Made by a program: the position numbers and the translations under genes | Origin: Alitta virens | Taxonomy: Eukaryota; Annelida; Polychaeta; Phyllodocida; Nereididae | Length of the DNA stretch: 64,000 bases | Assembly (NCBI GenBank): GCA_932294295.1 | Contig: OW028579.1 | Span: 6,470,370 to 6,534,369, forward strand | Direction: 5' to 3' | Shown here: piece after piece, positions 10,994 to 19,787 of the stretch | Layout: each line of letters begins with the position of its first letter | Numbering within the stretch: position 1 is the first letter of the stretch | Notes under the pieces: model-generated | Told to the model about the DNA's origin: nothing | The model's input: only the letters and a program-made list of their open reading frames with translations | Databases searched by the model: none

Positions 10994-12938
10994 TCACCTT
11001 CCTTCCTCACAGCATTGACTACAGCACTGATGGTTAGCATCATCTCCACAACACACCTGTCCGCTCTGGCAGGTGCCACCCCAGTCGCAGCAGACTGAGC
11101 CGAGAGTGTAACATCCATCTACACAGCACTCACAGTCGGCATGGCACACTCCATTGCAGCAGAACTGGTCTCCCCAGCACTCATCGTCTTCTTCACATGC
11201 CTTGGCTGGAACATAATCAACGTAGAGGTGGGTGGATATGCTGTTTAGCGACATTTTAACCAGGAAGTGTCATATAGGTCTAGCCAGTTACTGTAGGGAG
11301 AGCTAGGTATGGGCGGTGCTAGGTATTAAAAACAGCTAGGGGTATAGGGAAAGCTAGGATTAAGGAGAGCTAGGTATTGGGAGACCAAGACAGGCATACA
11401 GGAGAGCTAGGATTAAGGAGAGCTAGGTTTTGGGAGACCTAAACAGGCATACAGGAGAGATAGGTTAAAGGACAGTCGGGTATAGGGAGAGCTGGACAGG
11501 CGTATAGAAGAGATATGAGTAAGGAGATCTGTATAGATATAGGGAGCAATCAAAATGGAGAATAAAACCCATCCCTTGATATAATGTATATGAGGAGCTT
11601 GGTTACAGATTAGATGCAGACGGATTGTCTGATGGTTGTCTGCAATTGGTGAAAGGTTTTGAATCTTGGAAATGCCAGTTACTTCACCAAAAAGCTGTTA
11701 CTCAGCAAATAAGGTAATATTACGGGAAGGTTATTAGACGATTACATGATAAGTAATGATATTGTTACTTGTTAATGTTAGGATTAATGTCTGTGGGAAA
11801 TTAAAGCATTAGTCTGATTAACCCAAATAACATTTAGGTAACAAATTCTGATTATAATGTGACTAGGTTACTGGAAAATTGTAATGCATATTATAATAAA
11901 ACTCTATTAAACTTTTTTTTAATAAAACTATTTAACAGCAGTGAGCAGAGATTTTTCGATTGTCTATCTGTTCTGCCTCACTCTGAACAGTTGCCATGGT
12001 GATGACGTCACCATTTCAAAACATTTCAGCAAGCAGACAAACAGTGAAAAATCTGAAGCATTGTCGGCCTGAAAAGACTTTTTGAAGCTTTTCCCTGATT
12101 AAAATTGTACTCAGATTGAAGGAATCAAAAAGTTATCAGGGTTTCCTGTGATTTTGTCAAGAATTATCTAGTTTAACTCATGACGTTCATGATTTTCAGA
12201 GTCTGAATGCTCCCTTGTGATTGGCCAAGCTGTTTTCTTAATAAGGTAAAATTTATGTTATGAGGGTCACAACATTGAACCTCATAGTGTAAACCTCATG
12301 GTTTTTCTATGAGGTTCACACTCTATTGCGGGATATACATATATTACCAGGTTTTGTTAGCTACCTGAATATTATTTGCTAACATTATGCCTTTACAGTG
12401 TCGAAAGTTGCCAAAACATTACCACAGCTAATGTTATGTTTGTATTTATGAATGTCAGGGAGAATTAACAAAAGTCTCAATGCTACTGGGTCTAAAGCTT
12501 AGCCATCTTATAGGACCAGCTGCCAGAGGCAGATATACTGATGAGTTGATAAGGCTTGGATTCCACATCATGTTAATCTTATACCCTGTGAGAGTGATCT
12601 TTTACTTGCCTCAGCATAGACACCAAGTACAAGGCACCCAATTTAATGTCGTGTGTGATAGACATCCAGCTGGGATGTAGCTCATGAACAGCGCTCTGGT
12701 CTGGGATCGAACCCAGGACATTCAGCGAAGTTGGCCAATGTGGAATTGATGGATGCCTTAACCATTAGGCCACCCAACTGCTAAACTGCCAATGGATGTT
12801 TGGCAACAGGTTAAAGAATATTCATGGTATTTTATGTACTATCAATGCAAAACTAACTAAATAAAACTGTAGAAAAATCAGAGGCTTACCAAACACAAGT
12901 GTGAAAGCCAACAGTCCCAAGATGAACAGAGTCTTCAT
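10994..12938 (-). CDS. secreted cysteine-rich protein, copy A (two exons)
   Basis: Exon 1 is 12938-12890 and encodes MKTLFILGLLAFTLVF, a classic hydrophobic signal peptide, ending at donor TTTG|GTAAGC. Exon 2 is 11205-10994, after acceptor TTCCAG. The split codon GCC gives Ala17 and the joined frame is 86 residues ending EEGR-stop. The mature part (from about residue 18) has 18 cysteines in about 67 residues, including six adjacent CC pairs and a CEEDDEC..CCNGVC start, which resembles inhibitor-knot or four-disulfide-core type small secreted proteins. The exact family and role are not recognised; extracellular action (defence, inhibitor or structural peptide) is inference. The last codons read GAAG|GTGAGA, itself a good donor, so an additional 3' exon is possible. 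A TATA-like box lies about 50 bp upstream of the start. A close paralogue lies at 17591-19383. Confidence 0.82.
11285..11540 (-). repeat. intronic degenerate minisatellite (GGAGAGCTAGGTAT-like), copy A
   Basis: Phrases of the form GGGAGAGCTAGGTATGGG, GGAGAGCTAGGATTAAGG and GGGAGACCTAAACAGGCATACA alternate with a 20-35 bp rhythm in the intron of the cysteine-rich gene. The matching stretch in copy B is about 17880-18180, with one extra AGAGATGGACAGGCGTATAG unit. Confidence 0.7.
12585..12780 (-). mobile_element. tRNA-derived SINE, 3'-truncated, in gene A intron
   Basis: Read on the minus strand, it starts CAGTTGGGTGGCCTAATGG with a Pol III A box TGGCCTAATGG (12772-12762) and a B box GGTTCGATCCC (12713-12703), 48 nt apart, as in tRNA genes. 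The tRNA-like head is followed by a body also seen at 22340-22606 and 38453-38720 (CATCCCAGCTGGATGT, then TGTCTATGCTGAGGCAAGTAAAAGATC). The body stops after about 120 bp, so the distal part is missing here. It lacks a proper acceptor-stem pair, so it is not an intact tRNA gene. Confidence 0.85.
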
Positions 12939-12985
12939 TGCAGATTCTTGAAGATTATCAATTTACAAACCTTGGGCAGACTCCA

Positions 12986-12995
12986 TTTATATATT
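12986..12995 (-). promoter_or_regulatory. TATA-like box of cysteine-rich gene A
   Basis: ATATATAAATGG on the minus strand lies about 50 bp upstream of the start codon at 12938, a suitable distance for a start site 25-30 bp further in and a short leader. The same box stands at the same place in front of the paralogue (about 19431-19440). Confidence 0.6.
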
Positions 12996-13425
12996 GTTCA
13001 GAGAATTTCTGATAACATGTTATCTACGCTAAATGATTTCCGATAAGTTACTTGAGGTGACAGCTGCTAATTATGACGTTCGGTTCACACTGATGAAAAA
13101 GTTGCTTTTACGTCTGTATTTAATTTTAAAGCAATTCTTAGAAGGTAAAAGAGAAAAAGGTGTTTAAAAAAATATGCATACTGATAATTTCATGTTTAAC
13201 AGAAACACAAGTGCCAAGTGTTTTTAAGAAATCATGTGCAAAAACGTCTTTCGCCTGTTTCAAGAATGCGCAACAAAAATCACATTATGTCTGACTGGAT
13301 TGAAACTAACTTTTCCAGAATGTCATACTAACCTGAGCTAATAAATTTTATCAAATGAAATAAAGAAATTGATAACAGCAAGCAAACAGCTGTTCCATCC
13401 AATGAATCAAAAACAATTCAGGGTA

Positions 13426-13445
13426 TACAGTGCCCTCCAAAGTAT
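13426..13445 (+). mobile_element. single Tc1/mariner-type terminus
   Basis: TACAGTGCCCTCCAAAGTAT is a typical Tc1/mariner end, CAGTGCCCTCC next to a TA. No matching right terminus was found downstream, so this is a one-ended remnant whose extent into 13446-13789 is uncertain. The open frames in that interval show no transposase motif. Confidence 0.6.
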
Positions 13446-13789
13446 TTAATTGGCACATTGAAATCCTCTCATTTCTAAAAATTTCGAGCTGGATTGAAAG
13501 GGAATTTGCGATATGATCAACACATTCCGCGATCCGAAATCAAGGGTTGACGCTACTTCTGGTAACATTTGTATGTAATGGAAAGCATAATATTTAGCAT
13601 GTAATGAAATGCAGTTCAACGACTGTCGAATGTTAGCTATGGTTGGCCTGAAAATGTCCCGTATTCTGGCGGACCCACATAGCTGCTGTAAATCTGCTGG
13701 GATGCAGTAAAATTGAAGAACAATGCTGCAAACCTTACCAAAGCAAACCAAATTGGTTAATTATGATATTAAAAAGTCAAAATCTGTTT

Positions 13790-14305
13790 TACAGCCGTGG
13801 CCAAACGTTTTCGGACACTTTAAAGCATTTAAATTTTGATCCTTGCTTCACTGCACTTTTTCTTGAATTATCTTCTTTCGGGTTATGTCTTGAAAAGCCA
13901 TTTGCACAATAAATACAGCAATATTTGAAATTACGGATGGTTGGTTAGAAGGAAGAGCCCCATTTTCACATGTTTTGCTGGCGAGAGTTAAGTGAAGAGC
14001 CACAAGGTTCCCGATTAGACCCTTGTGACCTAAAAACAGTCTAAGTCCTCCATTTTTTAACTCACTCTAGGTCTTCCTCTAAGATATATTACCTGTAGTT
14101 GCATGAGCTTAGCATCAATAGACCTGAAGTTATCATGTCTATAAGTGTGGTTGACAGACAGGAAGAGAGACAAAAGAGAGGGACACTAACCGACATGCAG
14201 GCTATACCCTAGGCCATATAAATGGCCAAGGGTTCTAAAAGCAGTGATGTAAGCTCATAGTCAACATCAATAGCAAGGGTTCGAAAACTTATGTCCATGG
14301 CTGTA
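13790..14305. mobile_element. non-autonomous Tc1/mariner-like element
   Basis: Both ends match as inverted repeats: left TACAGCCGTGGCCAAACGTT and right, read inward, TACAGCCATGGACATAAGTT, sharing the following TTTTCG. They are flanked by TA dinucleotides at 13790-13791 and 14304-14305, the usual target duplication. The ~512-bp interior has no transposase-like frame, so mobility would need a transposase supplied from elsewhere. Confidence 0.8.
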
Positions 14306-14678
14306 TGTATACATCAATTGAGGAATTTATAGAGTGGGGGAAGCAAATTTCAATAGAACATTTCCAACATGCTACAAGTATTTGTTAAATCCAAGAAATA
14401 ATGCTGCGGTTCATCTTAAAGAATACAAAAGAGGGGTGACACGTGCCCATAGAGCTACCAGTCCCCCTAGCAGAAACTGTAAAAAGCGTTTGGCCAGAGA
14501 GAGATCTTTAACAGTGTTGGCAGTATATGAACCATTGAGTATAAACTTCAGCTCCGCTCATGTCAAAAATTATGCATGGGAACATATATACTGTGAAATA
14601 TGCAAATATTGAAAAACTCCATTTGGTTGTGATAAACAGAAGTTATTGCCTGCAAGAGTCTGATTTAGGATTTATTAC

Positions 14679-14818
14679 GCTCGAGTGTGTGAGCGCTCGA
14701 GTGTGTGAGCGCTCGAGTGTGTGAGCGCTCGAGTGTGTGAGCGCTCGAGTGTGTGAGCGCTCGAGTGTGTGAGCGCTCGAGTGTGTGAGCGCTCGAGTGT
14801 GTGAGCGCTCGAGTGTGA
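14679..14818. repeat. 16-bp tandem repeat (GCTCGAGTGTGTGAGC)
   Basis: Nine near-identical tandem copies of GCTCGAGTGTGTGAGC, the last one partial. Each contains an internal CTCGAG palindrome and the units join at GAGCGCTC, another palindrome, so the array can fold as a series of small hairpins. It lies in the spacer just before copy B of the segmental duplication. Confidence 0.97.
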
Positions 14819-16028
14819 TAAGCCTGAATCAGCCTCCAAAGGGCAATAACTCATTAATACCATGAGCAATGCGGATTTAGACAGATGTCCATGTGAATAA
14901 GAACCCTGCAAATCGCACATTTCTTACCGCTAAAATGGGCCCATATGCATATATACTGATATCAAATGCAATTCGTAATCATAGTTATCATTGGTCAGCA
15001 TAAGAATTACATTTCAACATGTCTGTATCTATAGTTTTTTTAATTTCAAAATTTCTGTTACACTTTTTTTTAATGAGAAAGGGCCCCCTTGGATCTTTTG
15101 GTTTGGGTCCATGGTCCCGGTGGCCCCTATGTAAATCCAGCACTGACAATGAGAGTAGACAACTTAAAACAAATTTAAACAGAAGACCTAATCCCTCTTA
15201 GAATTGTTAGTAGAATAGGTATTGTCTGCAATGAGTGTATCAGAAGCATTAGTACTCCACTGCATATGGATCTTATTTTTCACATTGACATTATTGAATG
15301 GTAAGGTATGTAGAAATTATTTTTTTTCAAAATCATAGAAATAAAAATCTAACTATAATTATCAAATTCTTGCTGCTATGGAAATTTGAACTGATGTACA
15401 ACCTTCCAATTTGATGCAAATTTGAGTGATCTTAATGACAGAATTAATAGTCATATAAATACAATGGTCAAGTTTTTCCAATTAAGTGGCTAAAGAATGA
15501 GGTGCTTTTAATAGTGAAGTGATCTTAATAGGGATGTGGTTCTAACAGGTGGTCTTCATAATGAAGTGGTTTTAAAAATGAGGTGGTTTTAATCTTAAGG
15601 TGGGCTTAATCATGAGCTGGTCTTAATGATGAGTTGTCTTATTGTGACGCTGTCTTATATTGCGGTGTTCTTATATTTTGATACTGAATGGTTTTAATGC
15701 CTAAATAATGAGGTGGTCTTGATTGTGAGGTGGAAGTAAGGTATTCTTGATAATGATGTGGCTTTAATAATGAAATGGTCTTAATAGTGAGGGGTTCAAA
15801 TAGTGAGGTGGTCTTATATTTAGGTGTTTGTATAGTAGTGAAGTGGTCTAAATTGTGAGGTGATCTTTTATTGAGGCGGTCACAATTGTGAAGTTGTTTT
15901 GGATTGAGGTGTTCTTATGGTAGTGTTTTCAATTACATAACTGTTACTAAGATTGTTTATTGTTTGCCCTAGTTTTCACAAATCCTTCAGTGTTTGACAT
16001 AGTTATCACACCCTGGTGATCACGGAAG

Positions 16029-16799
16029 CTCCTTGTGGCACCAGCTCAGCCTTGCTTAGCTTCTGGCCATTTCTTTTTGTACATGCTGCCACAGGTTTAA
16101 TTCAAAATGACTACCAAACTTTGTATGTTTCTTGCTTTTATATATATCCACTGGGGTTTTCAAATACCTAATACATTTTATGTATGATTTCGAGTAATAC
16201 ATGATCACTGTATTTTTAATATCGCCTGCAGCCTATTGCTGAAGGCATACTATGTAAATTTTACACAAATAAAACCCCTGTAATTTATAACACCAAAACT
16301 ACTTTGTTTGTCGTTGTTTGGGGGCAAGGGACAAAGAATCATTTTCAGTAAAAAATGAGTTTGTCTAGGCCCCCATGCAACAACTTAAATACCCATGATC
16401 CCTCACTCTTCTACAATTATTCACAACATTTAGAACACAAATTATTCAGGTTCGTTTAAAACCACTTACTATTTAAAATCCACCGCCACCCCCGGCCTCC
16501 TACCATATATCATAATCCAAATATTTTTTATGGCTTCCTTTTGTACATGCTGCCACAAGTTTAATTCAAAATTACTACCAAACTTTGTATGTTTCTTACT
16601 TTTATTTATATCCACAGGGGTTTTCAAATACCTAATACATTTTATGTATGATTTCGTGTAATACATGATCACGGTATTTGCAATATCGCCTGCAGCCTAT
16701 TGCTGAAGGCATACCATGTAAATTTTAAACAAATAAAACCCCTGTAATTTATAACACCAAAACTACTTTGTTTGTCATTGCTTGGGGACAAGGGACAAA
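16029..16799. mobile_element. copy-B-specific insertion with ~260-bp direct repeats
   Basis: The segment interrupts the alignment of the duplication between GAAGC and ATTAATGTCA. It contains two direct repeats, about 16075-16335 and 16539-16799, both starting TTTTGTACATGCTGCCACA and ending GGGACAAA, separated by ~200 bp. The direct-repeat layout could be a terminal-repeat mini-retrotransposon or a tandem duplication of a retroposon. No clear target-site duplication or coding region is seen. Both repeats carry AATAAA about 50 bp before their ends. Confidence 0.6.
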
Positions 16800-17272
16800 C
16801 ATTAATGTCACCAGCAAATACTGCCTTCTGATTGGCTGAGGAGGGTCTCGAGTGGTTGTAGCATTTGTATCATGGGATATATTATGTAATCATATTGAGA
16901 AAAACTCTCAGATATTCAAATTGTCCCAATACCTTTGGCCTTTATTGCCATCAATTGAGACATAATGTTCTGCATTTTCCATTGCTCTCAGTGATTTCTT
17001 TCGATTGAAAATGACTAAGTTACTTCGCAGTCATCAATCGTTTTCATCGGTTTCTTTTTCTCTCAAAAGAGTTTTCAGTTGAATAAGGTCAATGAGTCAC
17101 TGACAAAACAGGATATACATTTCAGAATTTTTATTCATTATAAAGAAAAACTTTCGGTGGTTGAAGAGATTGAGCTGTTCTTTCTAACAACATTGGGGGC
17201 TGAAATAGAAAACAAAAATAATAAAGGCATTGCCCTTAAAGCAGTTTGAATAGATTTGAAAACAAAATTCCT

Positions 17273-17353
17273 GAGGACATCATCTGAATCCAGGGCTCCT
17301 ATTGGTTCAGGCAGTCCATCAGCATGGGAAGCCTGGATTCACATGACATCCTC
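17273..17353. repeat. small foldback element, copy B version
   Basis: Same locus as 10544-10626. The outer right arm here reads GGATTCACATGACATCCTC and the inner arm has lost CCA of the CCAAT box. The pair of copies shows the element predates the segmental duplication. Confidence 0.55.
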
Positions 17354-17590
17354 TACAGGTTGCGGATATGGAGGTTGAATAAAAAGTACAAATGAGATAA
17401 TGCATTATATTTTGTAGATAGGTGTTCTAGTGGTTAAGTCATATGGGCCACCTGCTGGCATGGCCACTTGATGACGTCAAACTGGTGGTAAATTTGTAAC
17501 AAGGTGAGCAGTCAAGTCTTACTAAGCACAAATACCATTGGCTAATAAGACACATAATGTGAAAAGAAAAGAAGAGAAGTGCGATCAGTC

Positions 17591-19383
17591 TCACCTTCCA
17601 TCCTCACAGCATTGACTACAGCACTGATGGTTATCGGCATCTCCACAGCACACCTGTCCGCTCTGGCAGGTGCCACCCCAGTCGCAGCAGACTGAGCCGA
17701 GAGTGTAACATCCATCTACACAGCACTCACAGTCGGCATGGCAAACTCCATTGCAGCAGAACTGGTCTCCCCAGCACTCATCGTCTTCTTCACATGCCTT
17801 GGCTGGAACATAATCAACGTAGAGATGGGTGGATATGCTGTTTAGCAACATTTTAACCAGGGAAGTGTCATATAGGTCTAGCTAGTTACTATAGGGAGAG
17901 CTAGGTATGGGCGGTGCTAGGTATTAAAAACAGCTAGGGGTATAGGGAAAGCTGGGATTAAGGAGAGCTAGGTATTGGGAGACCTAGACAGACATACAGG
18001 AGAGCTAGGATTAAGGAGAGCTAGGTTTTGGGAGACCTAAACAGGCATACAGGAGTGCTAGGTTAAAGGACAGTCGGGTATAGGGAGAGCTGGACAGGCG
18101 TATAGAAGAGATATGAGAGGGAGAGATGGACAGGCGTATAGAAGAGATATGAGTAAGGAGATCTGTATAGATATAGGGAGCAATCAAAATGGAGAATAAA
18201 ACCCATCCCTTACTATAATGTATATGAGGAGCTCTGTTACAGATTAGTTTCAGACGAATCATCTGATGGTTGTTGTCTGCAATTGGTGAAAGGTTTTGAA
18301 TCTTGGAAATATCACTTTACCAAAAAGCTGTTACTCAGCAAATAAGGTAATATTACAGGAAGGTTATTAGATGATTACATGATCAGTAATGATATTGTTT
18401 CTTGTTAATGCTAGGATTTACGTCTGTGGGAAATTAAAGCATCAGTCTGATGAACCCAAATAACATTTAGGTAACAAATTCTGATTATAATGTGACTAGG
18501 TTACTGGAAAATTGTAATGCATATTATAATAAAACTCTATTAAACTTTTTTTTATATAAAACTTTTTTTCAGCAGTGAGCAGAGATTTTTCAATTGTCTA
18601 TCTGTTCTGCCTCACTCTGGACAGTTGCCATGGTGATGACGTCACCATTTCAAAAAATTTCAGCAAGCAGAGAGTCAACAAACTGAAGCATTGTCAGCGT
18701 AAAAAGACTCTGAAACTTCTTCCTTATTAGCTCTGCCCCACGGAGTGGGGAGAGCTTTTGTTATCACTATGCTCTCGCGAGATGATGTCGCCTCCTCAGT
18801 GATGTTGCTTTCCCGCCAAAACCGTTTCCAGGCCAAAACACAACTTACACGCTCTCTTTTAATATGCCATCGTTTTCCACTTAATAGTCTTCTTGTACAG
18901 CCGCGTATTGCGTTTCGTCCTGTTCCGTTGCTTCATTCTTCTACGCACACCCATTTCCTACGCCACTTTGCGTCCATCACATTGTGCCTACTCTCGCCAT
19001 TGCCCGAGACTGCCGTATGATGTCATCAAGGGAATTCCCATTGGGGAAGCCCACGTTCCCAGGCGTTCACAGCTAGTATACATTGACAGCGAATGTGGTG
19101 GGAAACATTGCACATTCAATCCCGCTAGCGATCCAAGTCGCTTGGGTCTGGGATCGAACCCAGGACATTCAGCGAAGTTGGCCAATGTGGAATTGATGGA
19201 TGCCTTAACCATTAAGCCACCCAGCTGCTAAACTGCCAATGGATGTTTGGCAACAGGTTAAAGAATATTCATGGTATTTTATGTACTATCAATGCAAAAC
19301 TAACTAAATAAAACTAGAAAAATCAGAGGCTTACCAAACACAAGTGTGAAAGCCAACAGTCCCAAGATGAACAGAGTCTTCAT
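17591..19383 (-). CDS. secreted cysteine-rich protein, copy B (two exons)
   Basis: Exon 1 is 19383-19335 (signal peptide identical to copy A, donor TTTG|GTAAGC) and exon 2 is 17802-17591 (acceptor TTCCAG). The protein is 86 residues. It keeps all 18 cysteines and differs from copy A at only a few positions near the C-terminus (GDAD for GDDA, EDGR for EEGR), while gene structure, TATA box and the possible terminal donor AAG|GTGAGA are the same. The paralogue is therefore apparently intact rather than a pseudogene. The intron has different mobile insertions from copy A, including a sequence at 18727-19143 not present there. Function is unrecognised; secretion is inferred from the signal peptide and cysteine content. 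Confidence 0.82.
17880..18180 (-). repeat. intronic degenerate minisatellite, copy B
   Basis: Counterpart of 11285-11540. An extra internal unit (GGACAGGCGTATAGAAGAGATATGAG, repeated at about 18089 and 18128) distinguishes it, showing repeat-number change since the duplication. Confidence 0.7.
18727..19143 (-). mobile_element. copy-B-specific repeat with GATAACAAAAGC and GC-rich hairpin end
   Basis: Present only in copy B. One end is a hairpin, GCCCCAC-GGA-GTGGGG with flanking CTCT/AGAG, next to GATAACAAAAGC on the minus strand (18765-18754). A similar GATAACAAAA plus hairpin occurs at about 30092. The rest has higher GC than its surroundings, with no recognised reading frame. The other end joins the tRNA-like SINE head at about 19144. 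A LINE or SINE 3' fragment or a Helitron-like end is possible; neither is proven. Confidence 0.45.
19144..19226 (-). mobile_element. tRNA-derived SINE head, copy B
   Basis: Only the tRNA-like part of the SINE remains: A box TGGCTTAATGG (19219-19209) and B box GGTTCGATCCC (19160-19150). The body seen in copy A has been replaced by the sequence at 18727-19143. This shows the replacement happened after duplication. Confidence 0.8.
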
Positions 19384-19430
19384 TGCAGATTCTTGAAGAT
19401 TTTCAATTTACAAATCTTGGGCAGACTCCA

Positions 19431-19440
19431 TTTATATATT
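19431..19440 (-). promoter_or_regulatory. TATA-like box of cysteine-rich gene B
   Basis: AATATATAAATGG on the minus strand, about 50 bp upstream of the start codon at 19383, conserved with copy A although the flanking sequence has already diverged by a small deletion immediately upstream. Confidence 0.6.
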
Positions 19441-19787
19441 GAAGTTCGGATAACATGTTGTTTACGTTAAATGATTTCCGATAAGTTAATTGAGGTGACA
19501 GCTGCTAATTATGACTTTCGGTTCACACTGATGAAAAAGTTGCTTTTACGTCTGTATTTAATTTTACAGCAATTCTTAGAAGGTAAAAGAGAAAAAGGTG
19601 TTTAAAAAAATATGCATACTGATAATTTTCAAACAGAAACAGTGTTTTTAAGAAATCATGTGCAAAATCGTCATTCGCCTGTTACAAGAATGCACAAAAA
19701 AAATCACATTACGTCTAACCGGATTGAAACCTGAGCTGATAAATTTTATCAAATGAAATAAAGAAATTGATAACAGCAAGCAAAACA

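Larger units (their letters stand above)
8302..13387 (+). repeat. segmental duplication, copy A
   Basis: This stretch is homologous, in the same orientation, to 14932-19787. Both copies begin at AAAATGGGCCC followed by CATATATACTGATATC and both end at GATAACAGCAAGCAAA. Each contains a two-exon cysteine-rich gene on the minus strand, the same intronic repeats and a tRNA-SINE head. Copy A differs from B by a truncated terminal-inverted-repeat element at about 8399-9040, by keeping a longer SINE, and by lacking the 16029-16799 and 18727-19143 sequences of B. The two copies are separated by a ~1.5-kb spacer with its own mobile elements. Confidence 0.95.
14932..19787 (+). repeat. segmental duplication, copy B
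   Basis: Direct-orientation paralogue of 8302-13387 (same boundaries, same gene, same intronic repeats). Copy B lacks the inverted-repeat element of A, has an internal deletion in the degenerate repeat near 15699, carries an extra ~770-bp segment at 16029-16799, and has the 18727-19143 sequence in place of about 600 bp of copy A intron (SINE body and flank). Sequence outside these events stays nearly identical, so the duplication is fairly young. Confidence 0.95.

Noticed and set aside
12703..12772. tRNA genes on the minus strand (also 22545, 38660, 19150)
   Set aside because: A and B boxes are good but there is no proper acceptor stem or anticodon arm, and the heads are followed by a shared SINE body.
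14334..14612. 92-residue open frame on + in the spacer
   Set aside because: It lies right after a Tc1-like element with no family resemblance, no splice sites and no second copy to test.
18745..19231. Open frames of 91 and 112 residues on +
   Set aside because: They lie within the copy-B-specific repeat and run into the tRNA-like SINE head, so they are not a gene.
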